A DNA stretch of 64,000 bases, taken from positions 496,001 through 560,000 of the forward strand of contig CDRNVI010000026.1 of the NCBI GenBank assembly GCA_977017575.1, in the 5' to 3' direction. How positions within the stretch are numbered: the first letter of the stretch is position 1; each line of letters opens with the position of its first letter. The notes under the pieces were generated by a model that ran no database searches, was not told where the DNA came from, and was given only the letters and a program-made list of their open reading frames with translations. This stretch comes from Paramoeba atlantica. Taxonomy: Eukaryota; Discosea. A program made the translations under genes and the position numbers. Below are positions 22,286 to 31,400 of the stretch, one piece after another.

Positions 22286-22320
22286 CAACAAGGTACAGAA
22301 ACTGTATCTCTATCGTTACC
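22286..22320 (-). ncRNA. Spliced-leader-like sequence (candidate SL exon or relic)
   Basis: On the minus strand, GGTAACGATAGAGATACAG then TTTCTGTACCTTGTTG. It contains GATACAGTTTCTGTAC (22293-22308), identical over 16 nt to the core of the Trypanosoma cruzi-type spliced leader. It is preceded by TAACG.TA and followed by TTG, the same order as in kinetoplastid leaders but about 3 nt shorter. The base after TTG is A, so the expected GT 5' splice site is not at the standard place; an alternative exon end before 'GTTGA' is possible. A T7 run follows. It could be a divergent SL RNA gene, a pseudogene, or a relic inserted in the spacer. No complete SL RNA fold was checked. Confidence 0.4.
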
Positions 22321-22940
22321 GTGTACATGCCTCTAAGTGCAATTTCGCAAGTCAACGAAAACAAATGATCCTTCACAGGGCAGACATACTCATGACTCTG
22401 CTTTCAAGGCACTGCAGTCATGAGCTGCAGTCATTTTGGGGGCGAGGTTGTCCAGTGATTGACTGCTCGTTACACTCGCTTAGCGATGAATTCCGATCCT
22501 TCATCCCTTCGTCAAAGTCATCCCACTTCCGATTTACGTCATCTATCTTCCCGGAATACGGGAAATTCGTTTTTGAGTGGGAATGTTCTATGAGAGAGAA
22601 AGCACTGAGTATGGAGAGGAAAGCTAGTGAACAAGAGAGCCAAACTACAAATTTTATAAGTAGTGCACGTGAATTTGTTCCGTACATCGATAAGTAGCGT
22701 ACCTGGATAAGTAGCGTGCTTGGGGGCACAGATGGGCGTTGTAGTAGTTTGGATGAGTACTCATCGAAACGACCTCTGCACATGGTACTTTGGATGAGTA
22801 CTTTTCACTATATTACCAACGTCTGACTCTGTAAGGCTAAACTGTGAACGTAGCCCTGGGACACGTGTGCTTCTCTCTAGATTCGTGGGAAGCAATTTGC
22901 GAAGCCCAACTACTTGATAACAAATTTTAGTACCCATTTT

Positions 22941-23020
22941 GGCCGCGCGGGGGCCCCCGCGTGAGCGGGGGTGCGCGCGGCCGCGAAACGGCGAGGGCCC
23001 GCGTGAGCGGGCCTGAGCCG
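22941..23020. repeat. Two GC-rich hairpins with identical GTGA loops
   Basis: Hairpin 1 spans 22941-22982: outer GGCCGCGCG with CGCGCGGCC, inner CCCCCGC-GTGA-GCGGGGG. Hairpin 2 has GGCCCGC-GTGA-GCGGGCC at 22996-23013, with an outer CGGC/GCCG pair. Both lie between the direct repeats at 22885 and 23053. Confidence 0.85.
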
Positions 23021-23337
23021 TACCCCGCGTAGGATTCCCCTGTGCGTCGTTAGTGGGAAGCAATTTGCGAAGCTCACCGAATTTCGTAGTTTTCTCTACG
23101 CAGGCGTTGTCAACGTATGTAGTGAAGTGTAGGATACTGAACGCACGGAAAATGAAAATCAAAAAAAATTCTTGGGTGTTCCACAAAAGTCCTTGACTTA
23201 TGCAAAAGTCCTTGACTTCCACCGGCGCTGAGAACCTATGTCTGCCACTTCCGCAGGATTGTGTATTTTTGTACTATATTGCATCACCTATAACCTGGCA
23301 ACAATTTACGTGATTGCTGACTACGGAAGAAAGTACT

Positions 23338-23837
23338 CATGAGATGCGCCACGGAAGAAAGTACTCATCCAAAGTACCATGTGTAGGGGTCGTTTCAATG
23401 AGTACTCATCCAAACTACCGTGTGAAGAGGTCGTTTCGATGAGTACTCATCCAAACTACCATGTGAAGAGGACGTTTCGATGAGTACTCATCCAAACTAC
23501 CATGTGAAGAGGTCGTTTCGATGAGTACTCATCCAAACTACCATGTGAAGAGGACGTTTCGATGAATACTCATCCAAACTACCATGTGAAGAGGTCGTTT
23601 CAATGAGTACTCATCCAAACTACCATGTGAAGAGGACGTTTCGATGAGTACTCATCCAAACTACCATTACAACGCGATTTATGGTAGTTTGGATGAGTAC
23701 TTCCATTTTCGTCGGAGGCCGGTGATAGTGGTTTGGATGAGTACTCATCCAAACTACCACAACCCCCTAGGAGGTAATGGTAGTTTGGGTGAGTACTCAT
23801 CGGAACTCCCACAATCCCCACAGATGCATCGAGCTCC
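23338..23837. repeat. 41-bp tandem array with 82-bp dimer pattern plus palindromic tail
   Basis: 'gagtactcatccaaactacc' starts at 23400, 23441, 23482, 23523, 23564 (one change), 23605 and 23646, exactly 41 bp apart. A diverged unit lies at 23359. The units alternate 'gaggtcgtttc' and 'gaggacgtttc', so the true period is 82 bp. Downstream (23685-23810) the same motif appears in both orientations, making near-perfect palindromes centred on AGTACT. Confidence 0.92.
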
Positions 23838-24990
23838 CTCTGAAAAAGTGGCCAGCTGGCCACCCTATGAAAAAGTGGCCAGCTAGCCCCGCTTTGAAAA
23901 AGTGGCCACCTGGCCACCCTATGAAAAAGTGGCCACCTGGCCACCCTATGAAAAAGTGGCTACCTGGCCCCGCTTTGAAAAAGTGGCCACCTGGCCACCC
24001 TATGAAAAAGTGGCCACCTGGTCACCCTATGAAAAAGTGGCCACCTGGCCCCGCTTTGAAAAAGTGGCCACCTGGCCACCCTAAGAAAAAGTGGCCACCT
24101 TATCGAAAAGTGGCCACCTGGGCGCCCTATGATAAAGTGGCCAGCTGGCCACCCTATGAAAAAGTGGCTACCTGGCCCCGCTTTGAAAAAGTGGCCACCT
24201 GGCCACCCTATGAAAAAGTGGCCACCTGGCCACCCTATGAAAAAGTGGCCACCTGGCCACCCTATGAAAAAGTGGCCACCTGGTCACCCTATGAAAAAGT
24301 GGCCACCTGGCCACCCTATGAAAAAGTGGCCACCTGGCCACCCTATGAAAAAGTGGCCACCTGGCCCCGCTTTGAAAAAGTGGCCACCTGGCCACCCTAA
24401 GAAAAAGTGGCCACCTGGCCACCCTATGAAAAAGTGGCCACCTGGCCCCGCTTTGAAAAAGTGGCCACCTGGTCACCCTATGAAAAAGTGGCCACCTGGT
24501 CACCCTATGAAAAAGTGGCCACCTGGCCCCGCTTTGAAAAAGTGGCCACCTGGCCACCCTAAGAAAAAGTGGCCACCCTATCGAAAAGTGGCCACCTGGC
24601 CGCCCTATGAAAAAGTGGCCAGCTGGCCACCCTATGAAAAAGTGGCTACCTGGCCCCGCTTTGAAAAAGTGGCCACCTGGCCACCCTATGAAAAAGTGGC
24701 CACCTGGCCACCCTATGAAAAAGTGGCCAGCTGGCCACCCTATGAAAAAGTGGCTACCTGGCCCCGCTTTGTAAAAGTGGCCACCTGGCCACCCTATGAA
24801 AAAGTGGCCACCTGGCCACCCTATGAAAAAGTGGCCACCTGGTCACCCTATGAAAAAGTGGCCACCTGGCCACCCTATGAAAAAGTGGCCACCTGGCCAC
24901 CTTATGAAAAAGTAGCCACCTGGCCACCTTATGAAAAAGTGGCCACCTGGCCACCCTCTGGAAAAGTAACCACCTGGCCACCCTATGAAA
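23838..24990. repeat. 27-bp minisatellite array 4 of the right spacer
   Basis: About 42 units of the same GGCCA-rich repeat as in the left spacer, including the 'cccgctttgaaaaa' variants. Ends at the duplicated 1-kb block. Long frames across it are artefacts of the 27-bp period. Confidence 0.95.
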
Positions 24991-26021
24991 AAGTGTGGTG
25001 TCCGGGTGATAGCCAGGCACGATCCAAAATTTACTGCTTTTAGCCGCGTGTTCCAGGCTATGAAATCATAGCTTTTGCCGTACTGCACACTTTTTAGGCT
25101 GTGGGCACTACGGACGGCACATCGGCCAAGCATCCAATGATCATTTGTTAGTGTGTATGGGTATTTACCCTAGTTTCCTAGTGTTTCGTTGTGTTAACAC
25201 TGGGTAACTCCATACGCGGGAAAGAATCTGTCCTACTTTTTTAGCACCTTGATTTATTGGTGACGGGCAGACTCTTTCCGCGGCATTCCTCACACCCTAG
25301 TTCTTTAGCGCCTTGTTTTGTTGCCGCCGGGTGCTGGAATTGCTATTTTTGGAGATGAAAAAGGTCCAAAAAGTTGTTCACCCACTCACTGTAATCCTGT
25401 AAGAAACCCCTTTTGTCCTACAAGTGGGGTCGTAGCGGAAGCTTCTCTCGCGAGAGACTTCCCTATGTCGGTCCTCGTACTCTTTTGAAGCGGGGCTGAG
25501 ACAATTCACACCGTTGGCGGTGCAGGTGGTGAAAGAGAAAAAATTAGAGATCAGCAATGAGGGGATTCACGCGGCGACGTAGGCATTGAACAAGGGTTTT
25601 CTTTCTCAAAAGTTTCTACAGAAAGTGTGTGTTTCCACTCACGCACCTCACTGGAGACACCCCATTAACTGGGTAGCGCGAGACTTGCTAACCAACGCTT
25701 AAGTGAATCTCGTGTTGCGTCAGACTCTGCTTTGCTTGTATTCGCTAAAACTACACTGCTCCGGATTGTTAGAATTGAAGATTTTTATGCTTTGGTCTCT
25801 GCTGGAGATGGGGTGGGATTATCTCTCCCACCTGACGCATCCAAAAGGATATCTAGACAACATCATCCCGTTCGGTTAATAAGAAAGGGGTGCTTAACGA
25901 AAAAGTGGTGCTTAGCAAAGAAGGGGTGGGTTGCCTGGAAAAGTAACGTACCTTCTTGGTTTCCCGAAACGATTTATTCCGTGAGATCCCGATGATTGCG
26001 GGCTCCTTAGTCCTTCCCGAG
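24991..26021. repeat. Second copy of the 1-kb promoter-proximal rDNA block; right end of rDNA homology
   Basis: About 99.5% identical by eye to 13384-14403. Homology stops at 26021, just before the short array and 5' leader that precede the 18S on the left. No second 18S follows, so the array ends or is broken here. Confidence 0.9.
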
Positions 26022-27054
26022 AAGAAGCGCACCCAGTTGCTCTTTTGTCAAATTTCGATAACTGTGAGAAACAAGCAACAACGACGGCCTCAGTTTGGAT
26101 CTTCCGCGACAAGAACATGGCGGGTAACTGGATAAGCAAGAGTGGAAGTAGAGTTCATCGATGCGCTAAAAGAAAATTGTATTTCGCATAGTTTATGATC
26201 ACACTTATAACTCTTGAAAGCCTAAGTTCGTACAGAAATTGTTGGAAGTGGTTCATATAGAATTACACAGTTGAACATTATAAACCCAGCTTCATCAAAA
26301 ATGGCCCCCCACTTTTGTTTCGTACAAATGTCCGTTTGAGCTGATTTTTGTACCATTTTGCAGATCTCACAGGAACTTTGCGCGCTTACAGAGAACACCG
26401 CAACAGAGAACACCGATTTTTTATAATGTACAATTACAATTTTTTTTCACTCTTCCGCCTTTCAATCTTATACACTTAGGACCAACTTAGGACCGTATTG
26501 TCGACCACATTTTGAGATAAACAAGACCACACTTTATGTACACATCGGATGAATGAAGGCTTATCCGATGGGGTCTGTTCGTAGAAATATATAATGAGGG
26601 GGGAATCTACCTCGCTCAATGTTTTTACTTACGTCATACTCGTCATACATGTGTCAAACATTAATCCTCCAACGATTCCTTCCAACGATTCGGTTCGTCC
26701 GGGCCGCGGAAAGTACATACGTAAACGTTCGGCTTTCCAGGAAGTGGTTTCAAGTGAGAAGATCCGTGTCCTTTACAAGAAGGAGGAGAAAGCAAGCCAT
26801 GATTACTCATCCAGGTCTCTAAGCGTCTACCCTCTAGAATATCACGCACACTTCGCCACGTAAGGCCGAATGCGAACCCCAAGCATCCAGTGCACAAGGG
26901 GCAAAAAATATAATAGTTGGGCCTAGCCTCCACACACGTAAACTAGGTGTCGCAGTATAGGGAAACAATACGCCTACTTTTAAAGTGAAGTAATACACTT
27001 TTAGTGAAGTAATATTCTCTTGAGTACTTGTCATTTTTTAACTTATTTTAACTC
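26022..27054. other. Region between rDNA spacer and NOP53
   Basis: AT-rich, no gene recognised. Holds one dispersed ~58-bp repeat (26309-26366) that is inverted relative to a copy at 36721-36780. The NOP53 leader probably starts near the 'ttctcttgag' at ~27015. Confidence 0.5.
26309..26366 (-). repeat. Dispersed ~58-bp repeat, partner at 36721-36780
   Basis: Read on the minus strand it gives 'gatctgcaaaatggtacaaa' then 'aatcagctcaaacggac', matching 36721-36780 with about five differences. The partner lies just after a DIRS-type RNase H fossil, so both may be untranslated ends of that element family. Confidence 0.7.
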
Positions 27055-28005
27055 ATGCTTACCCAACACGAATTATCTAAGAGTAGCATGCAAACTGAAA
27101 GTGTTTACGACATTTGGGCCTCCGATCATGGCAACAACTTGTGCGAATCCAAACTTTCTGACAACGAAAATGCACTCGAGGATAAAAAACTGGATGAGGC
27201 GTTTGCTGGATTGAAACCGAAGCGGTCGGCTCGCACGGTGCTACCCCCCGTGCCTGTATTTTCATCTCACCCTAAACACGTGTCCGATGGTGTGGATTTT
27301 TCGTATGCCTCACCCTCCTATCCCCACTCGGGTCAGTCCATTAACCCCGACCCCGTGGAGCATGAAAAAGCACTTCAACTCGCTGTGGCGATGCTTTCTA
27401 AAAAAGAGGAGAAGCAAAAAAGAGTCCTTGCTCGTATCCGTGGCGCTGATCTTAAAAAATCCACGAATGACGCTCGTCCGGTCGAGTCTCCAATTCTTGA
27501 GGAGATAGCCAACGACGAATCCCTACAAAACGTAAATTCGCGTCGAAAAACAAAAAAAGAGCGTAGACTTCACCGTGAGCGTAAAATTCATCTCTCCATG
27601 GCCTCCAAGCAGCAAACCCGACAACGGGTTCTTGAAAAAGATATTCAAAACATTGAAAAGTACAAAAAGGAGATCGAGAACAAAATAAAAGCGCGTGAGG
27701 CCCCACGTGGTTTACCCCAGCGTAATCGAAAGTACGGGAAGCACGCTGTACTTCGTAGGGCGATGGATATCCTGCCGGAGGCCCCCGAGTGTCTCCGGGA
27801 CGCCTCCGGGGGCTCCACCCACCCCCTGGAGGAGATGTACGAGAGGGCGCAGTGCCAGGGGAGGGTGGAGGCCACACGGAAGCACACCGCGAAGACGCGG
27901 AGGGTTTCCCGCTCACGCTGGGTTTGGGTCTCCGATGACAAGCACCATGTCACGCGACAAGGGCCCGCGGCCACGGATGAGGGGTCGCGTAAAAGAAAGC
28001 GGTGA
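27055..28005 (+). CDS. NOP53: NOP53/GLTSCR2-like 60S ribosome biogenesis factor
   Basis: 316 residues, shorter than the yeast (~455) or human (~478) proteins. The family pattern is recognisable. An N-terminal 'VYDIWA' resembles the DLWG/YDIW element. 'SPSYPHSGQSINPDPVEHEKALQLAV' corresponds to the conserved SYNP...H..L...A block. Lys/Arg-rich coiled segments follow ('RRKTKKERRLHRERK', residues ~160-175) and a basic tail ends the protein. NOP53 recruits the Mtr4-exosome to pre-60S particles to process the 5.8S 3' end and acts in the nucleolus. The first ATG is used because the W-containing motif follows it closely. The tail (27770-28000) is sharply more GC-rich than the rest. Confidence 0.7.
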   Translation: MLTQHELSKSSMQTESVYDIWASDHGNNLCESKLSDNENALEDKKLDEAFAGLKPKRSARTVLPPVPVFSSHPKHVSDGVDFSYASPSYPHSGQSINPDPVEHEKALQLAVAMLSKKEEKQKRVLARIRGADLKKSTNDARPVESPILEEIANDESLQNVNSRRKTKKERRLHRERKIHLSMASKQQTRQRVLEKDIQNIEKYKKEIENKIKAREAPRGLPQRNRKYGKHAVLRRAMDILPEAPECLRDASGGSTHPLEEMYERAQCQGRVEATRKHTAKTRRVSRSRWVWVSDDKHHVTRQGPAATDEGSRKRKR

Positions 28006-28412
28006 AGTCAGGAAATTTGTAGGGTTGTTGCGGGCTGACTTCCACGTGAGTAACAGGCTGAGGAAAGCGGAGTGAACGCATCACAAAGGTAGTCTTGGTG
28101 TCGGGGCCATTGAAATGCTACGTGACCTGATGCCTCAGACTGCTTTGTGTACTCTTCGTATTTAAGCATAGTCGTTGCGCTGGTCGGAAGTTTTGATATT
28201 TTTTGTGTGGTAGTTTTGGGTATTTCATGTTTTACACTTTTTCTCATGAGTTTGTATTGATCTAGAAATATCGGTCACAACTTGGTCTTGTGTAAACAAA
28301 CATATCTCTATTTTGTGTGTTTGCACGACATGTATGCGGTATTTCGTATTTCAACGTGGTTAGATGCTAGTGAGACGGTTGCTTTTCCTTTTTTCAAACA
28401 TTTCCCGCTCAA
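28006..28412. other. Intergenic NOP53 / capping enzyme
   Basis: AT-rich 400 bp. A pyrimidine run 'tgcttttccttttttcaaac' (28380-28400) lies just before the capping-enzyme ATG and is a likely trans-splicing signal. Confidence 0.4.
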
Positions 28413-31400
28413 ATGAATTCTGTTCTCGATAGCCTTCAAAACCTTCAGCAATACTTTCAGAGTTCGTACGACCTTCCGGTGTTTTTAAGCACGAATCGCA
28501 CGCTTTTGCACTCTTTGCACGGGAAATCATTAGAACACTTACAGGGATCAGACAATCATCCTTCTTCGGCATCGATCATCGAGGCACTTGTCTCTGAAAG
28601 CGAAAACCTTTCAGATACGACTACCCATCCGTCCATAGTTGACACGGATGGCAATGCTTTCGCATCCAATGCCTTATGGGATTTCGGAAGTCTTTTTGAG
28701 CAAATGATCCAATTAAACCGTTTTGATTCAACCCTGTCGTTTGATCCTAACGAGTCGCCTTCTCCCGAGTCGAATTCTAAGGTTCCAGCTAAACCAACGC
28801 TTGAACGCGAGTGTCCCGTTTGGAATGATTTACTCCTTCATTGCGGGACGGACACAACCTCCGAGAAAACCAAAACAGAAGTACAGTTTCCTGGTCCCAT
28901 GGCATGCACGTTGTCACGACGAACACTAAAAACGCTATGTGATCCACACATTACTTTTCTAGCCGCAGAGAAGTCGGACGGGCTACGTTCTCTTCTCTAC
29001 GTGCTCCATGAGCCTCACTTCCCGCAGTGGTCGGTGCAACCCCTCCCCCAGAACCCACCCCCAGCTCCTCCTTTGATCTATTTCGGTCTTATGGATATTT
29101 TAGCTCTCGAAACGGCATTAGCACAATTACTGTCCCACCGTACCGATTCCAATGATCTTCTCGAGGACACCTCTTCCTTAGTCTCTTGTGTGTCTCTTTC
29201 CAAAGACGTGCGTAATCTGTTTCACCCCTCCAGTGCCTCCATGACCTCTTCTTTTCTCTATTACTTGTCGTTTTCTTCAAAAGCAACAAATTCAAAAACA
29301 GAAAAAACAACAGAATCAACCGAATGCGACCCCCACACGAGCAAACCCGAAAACTCATTTCTCTTAACTTTGCGTGAGATCAAAGGGTTCGAGTCGGAGG
29401 CCGTTGGCTCTTTTACACTGACCCGATCCCCCCGGCCCGGTCGCTTCTTCTCCTATTTCATCGACCGGCGCGCGGACGGGCTGTATCTGCTCAACGAGGA
29501 GTTAGCCTTCGCCCCCCGCGCGCTGTGCAGTGCGGTATGCGACGGGGAGCTCGTGATGAATTTAAAGCAGCGGCGACTGAGTTACCTGATGTTTGATCTC
29601 GCAGGGGTACGGCTGTGGGGGAAGAGACAGCCTCCGGGAGGTTGTGTGGACTCGAGCGAAAATCGAATGAACCCATCGAATGGATTTGTGGCCCCTTCGT
29701 GTACCTTTCATGCGCTAGGTCGGGATGGGGTTACATCGCTTCGTGCCCGTGTTCGTTTGTTGGATAGGGTTTTGATTGAAGGCCATTACGCGGCCCATGC
29801 GATGCGAAACACGAATCTGCCGAAAAGTTTGCAGCTTTTGTCGAAAACGTATTTTAGGCTATCCGAGCTTCCGGCTCTGGTGGCGAAGTTAGAGAGGACT
29901 CCAATAGGGGACAACGAAAAGGGGGAAACGGGGAAAACAAATTTTGATGAAACGAAACAACGAAATAAAAATGGTTTTCACCATCGCTACACCTACGAGG
30001 GGCATCACTGGAACGATGGGATTATCTTTGCTCCGGATTCTCCGGAGTTTTATCCCTTTGTGCCGCGCTCCGTGCCGTTGTTGTTGAAATGGAAATGGCC
30101 GGAGGCGGAGACGGTGGATTGGTGGGTGCAGTCGAGCACCGCAGCAGCTCGTGGGGGTTCGAAAAAGGAAGAGAGCGAGGAAAAGAAGGCTGGGGTGAAA
30201 AAATCAAAATTTTCCTCCCGGGCGTCGTCGGAGGCTGCGTCATCTTCAGTCATGCATGCCCTCTGTTTCCATATTAAAAAATACCAAAAGGGGACGGTTG
30301 CGTTTTCGGAACACGTGAGGTATAAAACTACATTGCTGGACGTTACAGCACTGGGGATAAGTCCCTCTTCGGCTTGCTTCCAAAACGGCTGTGTGGTGGA
30401 GTGTGGCTGGGACTCGAGTCGAGCCCGATGGGTCGCGAAACGACTACGACCGGAGAAAAAAAACGCAAACGCGTTTCACACCGCATTCTCCGTTCTGGAA
30501 GCGATTACCGAACAGTTGGAGCTTCCAGAGTTGTTATCCCATATTCAAAGCTCTTCCTCCGGAAACGCTTCTTTTTTAAAATCAAATTCTGAGACCCATT
30601 CCCCTGTTTTGACCTCAAATCCGGACTTTTCTCCTTCCTCCCACCCCCTCCCCTACACCTGTTTACCGGAAACTTACTTTTATCTCCGAGCTTCTGTCGA
30701 AAAATCGAAAAAGATTCTTATCCATCTCCAAACCTTAGTAAAAACCAAAGCCCAGCGCCATCCCCTCCCGATGAATCTCCTCGAGCTCTCCAGCTGTGTC
30801 GGATTAAACACAAATTCACACGAAATGCTTTTTGCGGTTTTGCTCCTTGCCTTAGCCAACCACGGGGGCAGCGTGACGTACTCGAGGCTGCGGGTCCGGG
30901 CCTACTTTGAGCCCAGGACGGGGAGCTGGGTGTTAACGCAGCTGGTAGGGGAGTGCGGGCAAAAGGGGAATCATCACAATCCTAAAGTGGAGGCCACAAG
31001 CGTGTTGAACCATTTGGAAGCCCAAGCAGTGGTGCTGGGGCAGGACCCGGAGGTTGTGTTTGTGGGGGAAAAAGGGGAAATGGAAGACAACGAAGAAAAG
31101 GAAGAAATGAAAACCATCAAGAGGTTAGAGGACGAAACACAGAGAAGAGACCACGGCAGGTTTTCGAAGGAAAAAGGGGAAAGAGAATTTGAAAACAGAG
31201 AAGATACCCAGCAAAACGGTTGGTTAATCCCAAAAGGTGTTTTTCCGCACATTCCCGAAAAATGTTTTTATTATGACGTAAAGGCACACTCGAGCTGCTC
31301 TTCATCTTCTGCTGCTGCTGCTGCTTCTGTTTTTCACCACTATGACAATCGTGCACGTGAACAAAACGCGTCCTGCAGTGCCACCGAGTCGGCCATCCGA

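Larger units (their letters stand above)
22062..23337. other. rDNA-spacer insert region absent from the left spacer
   Basis: Together with the 41-bp array this makes ~1.77 kb not found in the left spacer. It holds the SL-like sequence, one inverted unit of the 41-bp repeat (22742-22803), a 21-bp direct repeat (22885-22905 and 23053-23073, 'gtgggaagcaatttgcgaag' plus c), and GC-rich hairpins between those direct repeats. A plus-strand frame at 22170-22697 has no recognisable domain and is not called. Confidence 0.6.

Noticed and set aside
22170-22697. 175-codon frame in the rDNA spacer
   Set aside because: No domain, overlaps the SL-like site and lies among repeats; the left spacer lacks it.
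23338-23665. CRISPR-like appearance of the 41-bp array
   Set aside because: Units are contiguous without distinct spacers, and the genome is eukaryotic.
27452-27974. Antisense frames over NOP53
   Set aside because: Shadows in the GC-rich 3' part of the gene.
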